From CALBTQ01 sp036725605 (GTDB lineage: Bacteria > Lernaellota > Lernaellaia > Lernaellales > Lernaellaceae), in contig DAIMDW010000080.1 of NCBI GenBank assembly GCA_036725605.1, forward strand, positions 1-5,421: DNA of 5,421 nt, read 5' to 3'. The first letter of the stretch is position 1. Each line of letters starts with the position of its first letter. The position numbers and the translations under genes were made by a program. A model generated the notes under the pieces. It searched no databases. It was not told the DNA's origin and was given only the letters and a program-made list of their open reading frames with translations. Shown piece by piece: positions 1-5,421 of this stretch.

Positions 1-1
1 G

Positions 2-259
2 GCTCAGTACCGCATGGAGATGATCGCCCGCACCGAGATCCTCCGCGCTCACAACATGGGACGAAAAAAGTTCTATACGCAGGTAGGAGTCGAAAAGTTG
101 GAATGGATGACAATGAGCGATGAACGGACTTGTCCGGTCTGCGGCCCGCTTGATGGAAAAGTCTTTCCCAGCGACAAATTTCCCCAACAACCCGCTCATC
201 CCTTTTGCCGATGCACCAACCTTCCAGTAATCGAACAAGAGGAGTTACGAAGCATTTAA
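2..259 (+). CDS. Phage head morphogenesis (minor head) protein, Mu F / SPP1 gp7 family, C-terminal part
   Basis: This is the C-terminal end of a phage minor head protein, a virion component that acts with the portal during capsid assembly. The frame is open to the left edge (codons from base 2), so the true start lies outside the window and the ATG at 14 is internal. Numbering from that ATG, the visible signs are an ARTEILRAHNMG segment (residues 5-16), matching the family's typical 'IARTE..RA.N.G' stretch, then DERTCPVCGPLDG (36-48) and AHPFCRC (61-67). C40, C43, H62, C65 and C67 form the CxxC...HPxCRC cluster, a probable metal site that marks this domain. The protein ends soon after, as is usual for the family. 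It runs towards the minus-strand operon, and the two stop codons overlap in TTAA at 256-259. No following capsid gene is seen, so the structural operon is interrupted or ends here. Family assignment is firm; the exact phage type is not. Confidence 0.88.
   Translation, partial: AQYRMEMIARTEILRAHNMGRKKFYTQVGVEKLEWMTMSDERTCPVCGPLDGKVFPSDKFPQQPAHPFCRCTNLPVIEQEELRSI
256..259. other. Shared TTAA: overlapping convergent stop codons
   Basis: The plus-strand head protein ends with TAA at 257-259, and the minus-strand Gre-like frame ends with TAA at 258-256. Both stops lie in the self-complementary TTAA. There is therefore no intergenic space between the phage gene and the minus-strand unit. I see no GC-rich hairpin with a T-run on either side that would act as a bidirectional terminator. 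Convergent transcripts probably read into each other's 3' ends. Confidence 0.9.
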
Positions 260-456
260 CTTCTCGGCTTCTTAATGTCTTTGATGAGCAGCGAGACCGT
301 TCCCTTGGGCAACTTTGCCTCGACCGTGGAGCCCAGTGTCGCACCTATAAGTGCTCTTGCAATTGGTGTGTTGATATTGATGGCTCCCCATTCCGGGTTC
401 GATTTTTCGCAAGTTATTAATGCCTGCTTCTCGACCTGAGGATTTTCAATATCCAC
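256..456 (-). CDS. GreA/GreB C-terminal-like domain, out-of-frame continuation of the helicase gene
   Basis: This frame encodes 66 residues from a GTG at 456. The coding signal starts earlier, because the frame is open up to a TAG at 516-514. Reading from 513 gives an acidic run, EPEVDIKVEVEDTVVYVDI, and then the core. The stretch ININTPIARALIGATLGSTVEAKLPKG resembles the GreA/GreB C-terminal FKBP-like domain ('sPigrALlGk.vGd.vev..p.G'). In GreA/GreB that domain docks on RNA polymerase near the secondary channel. The Gre N-terminal coiled coil that enters the channel is absent, so this is not a transcript cleavage factor. The VEVEDTVVYV part lies upstream of the GTG and looks like the first strand of the domain, so an independent start at 456 would truncate it. 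No good ribosome binding site precedes the GTG; the nearest GAGG is about 14 bases away. I read it as the original C-terminus of the helicase-nuclease, now in the -1 frame. Reinitiation five bases after the helicase stop is a weaker alternative. Confidence 0.6.
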   Translation of the reverse strand: MDIENPQVEKQALITCEKSNPEWGAININTPIARALIGATLGSTVEAKLPKGTVSLLIKDIKKPRS

Positions 457-461
457 ATAAA

Positions 462-3400
462 CTACTGTATCCTCAACCTCGACTTTGATATCAACCTCTG
501 GCTCATGAATGGCCTAGCGGGTTCGCTTTCTTGGGGTTCTTCCTCGACCGGTTCGTCTTGCGGCGCTGATGTGGATGGGTTTGGTTCGTCGGGAATATCA
601 ATATTTTGCGGGTAAATGCCTCTTTCCTCTAACGCATCCCAAAGGCCCTTCAAGGCATCAACCTTGTTTGAGTAAAACCCCGATTCCCTAACCCTGAAAA
701 ACTCCCATCCGCAACGCTCCAATTGCCGCTGACGCTGCATATCGTCTTCGTACCGATCAGCCCCGTGCCAGTTGTCACCATCGCACTCAACGGCCAGCCG
801 CGCCTGTCCTCCCTCAACCACGAGGTCGATCCGTTTTCCAGCGACTTCGTACTGTGACAGTACAACAAATTTCTTGCGAAGCAGTTCCAATGCAACGTCA
901 ACTTCGAACCAGCTTTCAAATGGCGCAGGTGGGTTCACAACGCGCCGATTGTCCTGTACCGCCCGCCGTTCGAGTTCGTCCCGGTCAATTCCAGCAATCT
1001 GTTGCGGCTTTGTTTTCTCGAAGAAATCGAGAAGCTTTCGCCGGAGACAAGTAGTGCTGAGGTCATCACAGGTGACGGAATGGAAAAGAATCATCCTGTC
1101 GCGGGCGCGGCTGGCTGCAACATTGAACCGTCGCTCGTCGGCTGCCTTCGTGAGAGGGCCGATTCTTTCGTTGTTGGCCGCAACGAGCGACAGAAACATA
1201 ATGTCGCGTTCGTCGCCCTGGAAACTGTAAGGATTGCCGCAGACCAGGCGCCGCCGTTCCATTTCTTCCGCGCCCAGTCGTTCAAGTAATTGATTCTCGA
1301 TCAACGCAGCTTGCGCTTCACCCTGAAGAACAACCACGCCAATCGACATGTCATCGTATCGGCTGTCGTCACAAAGTGACGCTATCCTTGCGACGATGGC
1401 TTCGGCCTCCGGGCGATTGATCGTCCGATTGTTCGTACCTTCGCGATATCCTCCACTCACAAAAACATGTTCAAGCGGTGGTAATCGGTTCGGCCCATAC
1501 TGTCTCAATGGAATCAGCGGTGTATCCGAATAGGAAAGATCGTTGCTGAACCGAATTATTTCCGGCATGCAGCGGAAGTGCTCGCGCAGAGTAATCCGCC
1601 GGGTTCCATAACGTAGTTTTCCGTGATCGAACAAGCTGCTTTCTATATCGAAAGAGGATTTGAAGTGGAAATCGTAAAGGAACTCTTCCATTAGACGATG
1701 TACCGCATCGCGTGGTAAACCCACTGCATCCGGGCTGATCTGCTTGTCGTCGCCAACAATCAATATCTTCTTGCCCAGATAAAACAACGGGAGCGCCTCG
1801 ACGCCGCACTGCGAAGCCTCGTCAACGATAATCACATCGAACATGCCCGGCGCGGGATATACCGTATCCCAAACACGATGGAGGGGCATTACCCAGGCCG
1901 GAACCGCCTCGCGGCATTCATTGAGATGCCCTTGGGCCTCACGGCGGTGGCGATGCGCGTGCTTCCCTGTCCCTTTGCCAAGCCGCCGCATGGACTGTTG
2001 CCAAGCTTCCATGTGGCGGCGATGGTCTTCCTTGAGTCGCGAGAAACAGAAGGACCACGCATGAAGCGAGGCGAGCTTCGCGATTATGCCGTTTACCTCG
2101 TCCTCGATTTGTTTGGCGCGCTTGGCGAGAGCCGGAACATCTTCCTGCCGGATGTAATCCTCGATCCAGTATCGCGCTTGCGCCCAATGCCAGGCGTCGC
2201 CAATACGCTGAATTCGCTCCTCCCAATATGGCTCATAGCAGGTGGCCTCCAAACAATCCGCAAGGCGCGGAAGCAGGTGGCGTAATTTCTTTAGGTATTC
2301 TTCGACTTTCCGGAGGCGCAGGCGCTCCTTATCCAAATCCTGTATCTTGTTTATGCTTTGTGCGAATCCGTCAACATTGCGGCCACGAATCGCGATCAGT
2401 AATTCTTTCGTTACAGGATGTGCGTTGCTCTTGGCGGCTATGGAAGAAACCGGAACTTCAACACGCTGGATTTCCTCAGCAGTAATCCGTCTGTGGATAC
2501 TTGCCAACGCGAGACGGCAGGACAGGATTATTCTTTCAACCTGGGACTCATCTGCCCATACGGGCTCTTCTATTGTCGGGCATCTCTGTATTGCCTCACG
2601 GCAATTGCCAATAATTCCTTCAAGCGACAAGGCGCTTTCAAGTGCGTTGCTCAGTGATTTGAGAGTAGTCAGTTGCAGAGCATAAGGCCCTTGCGCCTTA
2701 TCAGACCGACCTATCCAAAATCCCCATGCTTTCTCGCATTCGATGCGGACATGAAGTACATTGGAAAGGGTTGCGAAATGTTCGCCTGTCAAGCAAGGGC
2801 GACCGTTGATCTTCACAGACTTGATCACATAAATCCGTTCTTTTACGGGCCTCGGTCGGAATACGCCCCAACCCAGTTTACCGCCATTATCCATGTGTTC
2901 TTTAAGTTTTCTGGCGTCTTCACACAGCACTCTGACGTCGCAGGTATCCGGGAATTCAATCTTGGTGTCATCCGCTACCGCAATGTGTTCCTCGACTGAT
3001 GTAATGGCGTATCGCGTGACACGGAGCAGTTCGTGCCACAGGGACGAATTTCCGCCCAGAACATCGCGCACAGCATCGTTCATCCACGAATGCGGAACCG
3101 CCATTAACCTTTTTCTGGTATCGCGGAAAGTGGACAGAACGTCACGAATTGCCTCGATGGTCGATGGATTGTTTTTTGCCAGCAAATCGGCGAAACGTTC
3201 ATCGGCTCCGCCTGTTGATGCCTCCTGTTCTTCAATCGCATTTGTCTCGTTCTTCACCAGATCGGCGAAGCCTTCCGAGGACAGCAAGGCGTCGGGCCAC
3301 ACAAGATCCAATTCCCTGCGCTTCTCAAGCGTAAAGCGACGGAGAGTCTCCAGAACGTTACGCAAATCGCTTGTGGATATCTGGCAGGTCTTTTCCAAAG

Positions 3401-5048
3401 GCACCGAATCCGAGAACCATTCGAAGGTGGTGCGGTCGCGGCTCACAGCTTCGGCGATTCTGGCCGCTGTCCCTCGATAGGTCCCCTCTGCAATGGATTG
3501 CGTATGTGTTTCGGATTCTCGGATGTCACGGAGCCGCCGGTCGACCTTGGCCTTTTCTTCCCGGAGCTTTCGGAGACTCTCTTCAAGTTCCACACGTTCT
3601 CGTGTGGCGCGATCTTCTTTCCATTCCTCATTTTTGCGGAGAATGCCGCCAACGCTGGACTCTAAAGAGCGCCGCTCCTCAAGTCCGCTGCCAAGCAAGT
3701 TGATGCAGAGAGGGCGTAATTCATTTGGAACAAGTCCTTCAAGAACCTGAAGCGCACGTGGTGTCTTCGCCGTGATCAGCGTTCGCTGTCCCGTTGCAAG
3801 CAAATGGCAAATCAGATTCGCGATAGTATGGGATTTCCCGGTGCCGGGCGGCCCTTGCACCAGAACGCCGCTTGCCGCACGAATCTTATCCACGATGCGG
3901 CGTTGCTCATCATTCGAAGGCTTTGGGAAAAATACTTCCCCATCGAATTCAGCATTGGTATCGTCCAGACCGTCGCTCTGATCACGATCATTTTTCGTGC
4001 GAACCTCGGCAAGGTCTGCAAATTCGCCGGGGATGTCTTCGCCCTTTTCGATTTGCTCCTTGATCCGTTTCAAGGTTTCAGTAAGGCCTTTGGCAGAGCG
4101 TTTTCGCAGAATCAAAGCAGGAGCAAGTTCGACGACTGGCTTCGATGAAGCGCGGATATTTTTCACTTCCAAGGTGTCGTCATAATCGCCTTGCGAATTG
4201 ATCGAATGCACCAAAGCCTGGAGCACACCTTCAACACATCCCTTCTCCCAGGGGTCGTCTTCGGCTCTGGAAAGTGAAACCTTCGCGGTTTCTTCGGCAC
4301 GCGCTGGCTGTTCCTCGATATCCAACATATCGAGTTCGGGGCGTAATTTGGCACCTTCGGTATGAGGACGGACGGTGAATTTGCCTAAACGGGCTTCGAA
4401 CTCAAGAATAGCGTCGGCGACAACCAAGTGCCGCCGGGCACGCTGCCCGGTGGGCGTCTGCCAAGTCAGCAGGCCTAAACCGAGCACGAGTTCATATTCC
4501 TCCCCAAGGCGGAGTTGCTCCTGATGGATGGCAAAGAGTGAGGAATATACTTTGTGGACCTTCTCCCAGGCATTATGTGACTCTGTCCAGGGTAGCCACT
4601 TTTCTTCAACATACCGATCCCATGCACGCTGAATCGTCGGATGATCTTCTATATGTTCAGTGTGCGGAATCGTTTCCGGTTGATCCGATCCTTCGTGCCA
4701 ATCTGGATTTTGGATTTGTCTAGTCATTTTTGACAGAAGTTCAGGCAAATCGCCCTTATTTCGTAGTGCAGTTTGATTTACCCAGTCTTTGCATTGAGCG
4801 GGTACGGCAGGCAATTCCGGCTCCCGCCGATTTTCCACCTCAATCCACTCGTCCGGCTCATGCTCCTCATCACGTCCCCACGCCTGAGTAAAACACCCTC
4901 GCTCATGCGGGACGCTTGAAACCCAAAGGATCTTCTCGTATTCGGCAATATCGCGAATCAGTTTCGAACGCAGAGTCGCCAGCCGGAGCAAATAATCGAC
5001 CAGACGAACGGTTTTTTCATTCGGACTCTGCGTTGTCGAGGTAGTCAT
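462..5048 (-). CDS. Large SF1 helicase fused to MTES_1575/DUF559-type (Vsr-like) nuclease
   Basis: This 1528-residue protein is a predicted ATP-driven nucleic-acid translocase with a nuclease, of the kind found in defence islands. Residues 1 to about 360 have no assigned fold and include a conserved-looking YELVLGLGLLTW segment (185-196). The helicase core, of the UPF1/AAA_11-AAA_12 type, has a Q-motif-like SNDEQRRIV (378-386), Walker A GPPGTGKS (399-406), motif Ia TAKTPRAL (426-433), Walker B VDEASQ (1075-1080), motif III GDDKQISP (1099-1106), motif IV LREHFRCMPE (1154-1163), motif V SFQGDE (1275-1280) and motif VI RFNVAASRARDR (1307-1318). About 670 residues separate Walker A and B; this insertion is partly coiled coil (about 480-515). 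The nuclease (about 1375-1470) shows E1378/E1382, D1408 in RID, E1421 and D1423 in VECDGDNWH, and RQRQLERCGWEFFRV (1439-1453), so it looks catalytically intact. An acidic linker follows (about 1478-1511), then a basic 17-residue tail that looks out of frame. The start at 5048 overlaps the upstream gene (ATGA) behind GGGGGAA. A restriction-like or anti-phage role is inference. Confidence 0.9.
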   Translation of the reverse strand: MTTSTTQSPNEKTVRLVDYLLRLATLRSKLIRDIAEYEKILWVSSVPHERGCFTQAWGRDEEHEPDEWIEVENRREPELPAVPAQCKDWVNQTALRNKGDLPELLSKMTRQIQNPDWHEGSDQPETIPHTEHIEDHPTIQRAWDRYVEEKWLPWTESHNAWEKVHKVYSSLFAIHQEQLRLGEEYELVLGLGLLTWQTPTGQRARRHLVVADAILEFEARLGKFTVRPHTEGAKLRPELDMLDIEEQPARAEETAKVSLSRAEDDPWEKGCVEGVLQALVHSINSQGDYDDTLEVKNIRASSKPVVELAPALILRKRSAKGLTETLKRIKEQIEKGEDIPGEFADLAEVRTKNDRDQSDGLDDTNAEFDGEVFFPKPSNDEQRRIVDKIRAASGVLVQGPPGTGKSHTIANLICHLLATGQRTLITAKTPRALQVLEGLVPNELRPLCINLLGSGLEERRSLESSVGGILRKNEEWKEDRATRERVELEESLRKLREEKAKVDRRLRDIRESETHTQSIAEGTYRGTAARIAEAVSRDRTTFEWFSDSVPLEKTCQISTSDLRNVLETLRRFTLEKRRELDLVWPDALLSSEGFADLVKNETNAIEEQEASTGGADERFADLLAKNNPSTIEAIRDVLSTFRDTRKRLMAVPHSWMNDAVRDVLGGNSSLWHELLRVTRYAITSVEEHIAVADDTKIEFPDTCDVRVLCEDARKLKEHMDNGGKLGWGVFRPRPVKERIYVIKSVKINGRPCLTGEHFATLSNVLHVRIECEKAWGFWIGRSDKAQGPYALQLTTLKSLSNALESALSLEGIIGNCREAIQRCPTIEEPVWADESQVERIILSCRLALASIHRRITAEEIQRVEVPVSSIAAKSNAHPVTKELLIAIRGRNVDGFAQSINKIQDLDKERLRLRKVEEYLKKLRHLLPRLADCLEATCYEPYWEERIQRIGDAWHWAQARYWIEDYIRQEDVPALAKRAKQIEDEVNGIIAKLASLHAWSFCFSRLKEDHRRHMEAWQQSMRRLGKGTGKHAHRHRREAQGHLNECREAVPAWVMPLHRVWDTVYPAPGMFDVIIVDEASQCGVEALPLFYLGKKILIVGDDKQISPDAVGLPRDAVHRLMEEFLYDFHFKSSFDIESSLFDHGKLRYGTRRITLREHFRCMPEIIRFSNDLSYSDTPLIPLRQYGPNRLPPLEHVFVSGGYREGTNNRTINRPEAEAIVARIASLCDDSRYDDMSIGVVVLQGEAQAALIENQLLERLGAEEMERRRLVCGNPYSFQGDERDIMFLSLVAANNERIGPLTKAADERRFNVAASRARDRMILFHSVTCDDLSTTCLRRKLLDFFEKTKPQQIAGIDRDELERRAVQDNRRVVNPPAPFESWFEVDVALELLRKKFVVLSQYEVAGKRIDLVVEGGQARLAVECDGDNWHGADRYEDDMQRQRQLERCGWEFFRVRESGFYSNKVDALKGLWDALEERGIYPQNIDIPDEPNPSTSAPQDEPVEEEPQESEPARPFMSQRLISKSRLRIQ
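465..513 (-). other. Probable frameshift zone between the helicase-nuclease and its Gre-like tail
   Basis: In the helicase frame, the acidic linker (..EEPQESEPA) changes abruptly to a basic stretch, RPFMSQRLISKSRLRIQ, and stops at TAG 464-462. In the -1 frame the same DNA reads HEPEVDIKVEVEDTVVYV, which keeps the acidic character and leads straight into the Gre-like domain. That frame is blocked by TAG at 516-514, so the switch must fall between about 513 and 465, most simply near 513-503. The geometry fits loss of one base. No X XXY YYZ slippery heptamer in the helicase frame is present in the interval, so programmed -1 frameshifting has no visible signal. A mutation or sequence error is the simplest reading. 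Confidence 0.6.
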
Positions 5049-5254
5049 TTTGTTTCCCCCGTGGATTTTTTATCCGCCGCAGGCCGCTTGCTTTTCACCC
5101 AATCGTCGATCTCATCCCGGTCGAACCGCCACTGTGTTCCGATCTTGGAACCGAGCAGCTCGCCTTTCTGGGCCATCTGATAGAGCTTGCTGCGGCTCAT
5201 CTTCAGATAGCCGGAAAGCTCCTCGATGGTCAGCCATTTGTCTTGAGGTTCCAT
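5045..5254 (-). CDS. Excisionase-family helix-turn-helix DNA-binding protein (HTH_17 type)
   Basis: This is a 69-residue basic protein with a single winged helix-turn-helix of the MerR/excisionase kind. LTIEELSGYLKMSRSKLYQ (8-26) holds the helix-turn-helix. KGELLGSKIGTQWRFDRDEI (30-49) is the wing plus the usual 'g..wRf.r.eid.W' signature, with W52 closing the domain. The tail (55-69) is lysine-rich. The family binds short repeated DNA sites as excisionase, repressor or architectural partner. I chose the ATG at 5254 because it places the domain right at the N-terminus, as is normal. The frame is open further to 5404, but that extension does not resemble protein of this family. A GTG three codons upstream (5263) is an alternative start. 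A weak GGTG lies about six bases before the ATG. The stop overlaps the helicase start by four bases (ATGA), so the two are probably translationally coupled. Its role as operon regulator or helicase partner is inferred from position. Confidence 0.85.
   Translation of the reverse strand: MEPQDKWLTIEELSGYLKMSRSKLYQMAQKGELLGSKIGTQWRFDRDEIDDWVKSKRPAADKKSTGETK
5056..5060 (-). promoter_or_regulatory. Ribosome binding site of the helicase gene
   Basis: On the minus strand GGGGGAA stands about six bases before the ATG at 5048, inside the 3' end of the HTH gene. It supports this start and fits coupled translation through the ATGA overlap. Confidence 0.6.
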
Positions 5255-5280
5255 GTCAGTCACCGCTTTTCTGAGCCCAA

Positions 5281-5310
5281 TAATAAAACATGATAACACA
5301 AGATAACGAA
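5281..5310. repeat. Tandem ~10-bp direct repeats upstream of the HTH gene, possible operator
   Basis: On the plus strand ACATGATAAC (5288-5297) is followed immediately by ACAAGATAAC (5298-5307), with 9 of 10 bases identical. A looser copy, TAATAAAACA (5281-5290), precedes in the same 10-base phase and keeps the ATAA core. Units repeated once per helical turn suit cooperative binding by a small winged-HTH protein such as the one encoded just downstream. The block lies 27-56 bases before that gene's ATG and overlaps the only AT-rich stretch where its promoter could sit. A -10-like TATTAT lies at 5285-5280 on the minus strand, but no convincing -35 stands at the right distance. Autoregulation is an inference, and short AT-rich repeats can occur by chance. 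Confidence 0.35.
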
Positions 5311-5421
5311 TAGCAGATCGACTTTCAAGCCAAATCTCGGCAACTTCCAGGAAATTTCCGGCTGAACCCCGCCCGCTGAAATTCGCCGTCACCCTCCGAC
5401 ACATCGCCGACGCTTCCGGTA
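5311..5421. other. Right-hand flank without a supported gene
   Basis: This stretch is open in one plus frame to the window edge and in the minus frame of the HTH gene up to the edge, but neither translation resembles a family I know and no start is convincing. It contains a perfect 10-bp palindrome, GGAAATTTCC (5350-5359). It could be the end of a neighbouring gene or an intergenic flank of the module. Confidence 0.3.

Noticed and set aside
465..513. Programmed -1 ribosomal frameshift
   Set aside because: No X XXY YYZ heptamer in the helicase frame occurs within the interval where the switch has to take place, and no clear downstream stem was seen. It is kept only as a remote option.
772..1230. 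Plus-strand open frame of 152 codons
   Set aside because: It is antisense to the motif V-VI and nuclease coding sequence, and its translation is low-complexity serine/arginine-rich with no family features. It is a shadow of the helicase gene.
1878..2285. Plus-strand open frame of 135 codons
   Set aside because: It lies wholly inside the helicase gene on the other strand, with no ribosome binding site or recognisable domain. It is a shadow frame.
2893..3480. Plus-strand open frame of 195 codons, the longest antisense frame
   Set aside because: Its composition is dominated by S and R from antisense reading of helical charged sequence, with no motif. The minus-strand frame is clearly the coding one.
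462..5048. Naming the system Hhe or another published defence type
   Set aside because: The helicase plus Vsr-like nuclease resembles Hhe, but no DUF4011 signature is visible in the N-terminus, and the Gre-like tail is not part of that description as I know it.
5350..5359. Perfect palindrome GGAAATTTCC
   Set aside because: A single 10-bp palindrome with no extension, second copy or neighbouring gene context is not enough to call a site.
5045..5404. Longer 119-residue version of the HTH protein from an ATG at 5404
   Set aside because: The extra 50 residues do not look like the family, cover the AT-rich repeat and promoter-like stretch, and are partly hydrophobic by chance. The ATG at 5254 gives a normal-sized domain protein.
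1..5421. tRNA genes, CRISPR arrays, insertion sequence ends, rho-independent terminators
   Set aside because: I looked across both strands and found no cloverleaf, regularly spaced repeats, terminal inverted repeats with a transposase, or GC-rich hairpin followed by a T-run.

Overview
The window reads as a bacterial accessory region in which a phage structural gene meets a two-gene minus-strand operon that resembles a mobile defence module. Base composition is moderate, with G+C near half by eye. Genes use the standard code, ATG starts and a purine-rich ribosome binding site. Nothing here fixes the host lineage. The Mu F/SPP1 gp7-type head protein says only that a tailed-phage genome or prophage is, or was, present on the left.

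Layout from left to right. Positions 2-259 (+) hold the 3' end of a phage head morphogenesis (minor head) protein. Its stop codon shares the palindrome TTAA (256-259) with the stop of a minus-strand frame, so the two units converge with no spacer. Positions 256-513 (-) encode a GreA/GreB C-terminal-like domain in the -1 frame relative to the large gene upstream. Positions 462-5048 (-) are a 1528-residue superfamily 1 helicase/nuclease. It has an N-terminal domain of unknown fold, a split helicase core with all main motifs intact, a PD-(D/E)XK nuclease of the MTES_1575/DUF559/Vsr-like type, and an acidic linker. Positions 5045-5254 (-) are a 69-residue excisionase-type helix-turn-helix protein whose stop overlaps the helicase start (ATGA). 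Upstream of it, 5281-5310 holds AT-rich tandem 10-bp repeats that could be an operator. The last ~110 bases have no gene I can support.

How they may work together (inference). The HTH protein and the helicase-nuclease are translationally coupled and probably form one unit, with the small protein acting as autoregulator or DNA-targeting partner. The large protein would translocate on nucleic acid and cut it. The Gre-like tail, if joined to it in the functional form, suggests contact with RNA polymerase. The most notable point is that the tail is cut off by an apparent one-base frameshift (465-513). This could be a recent mutation, a sequence error or an unusual recoding site. The combination of helicase, MTES_1575 nuclease and Gre-C domain beside a phage head gene is the best candidate here for a little-described system.
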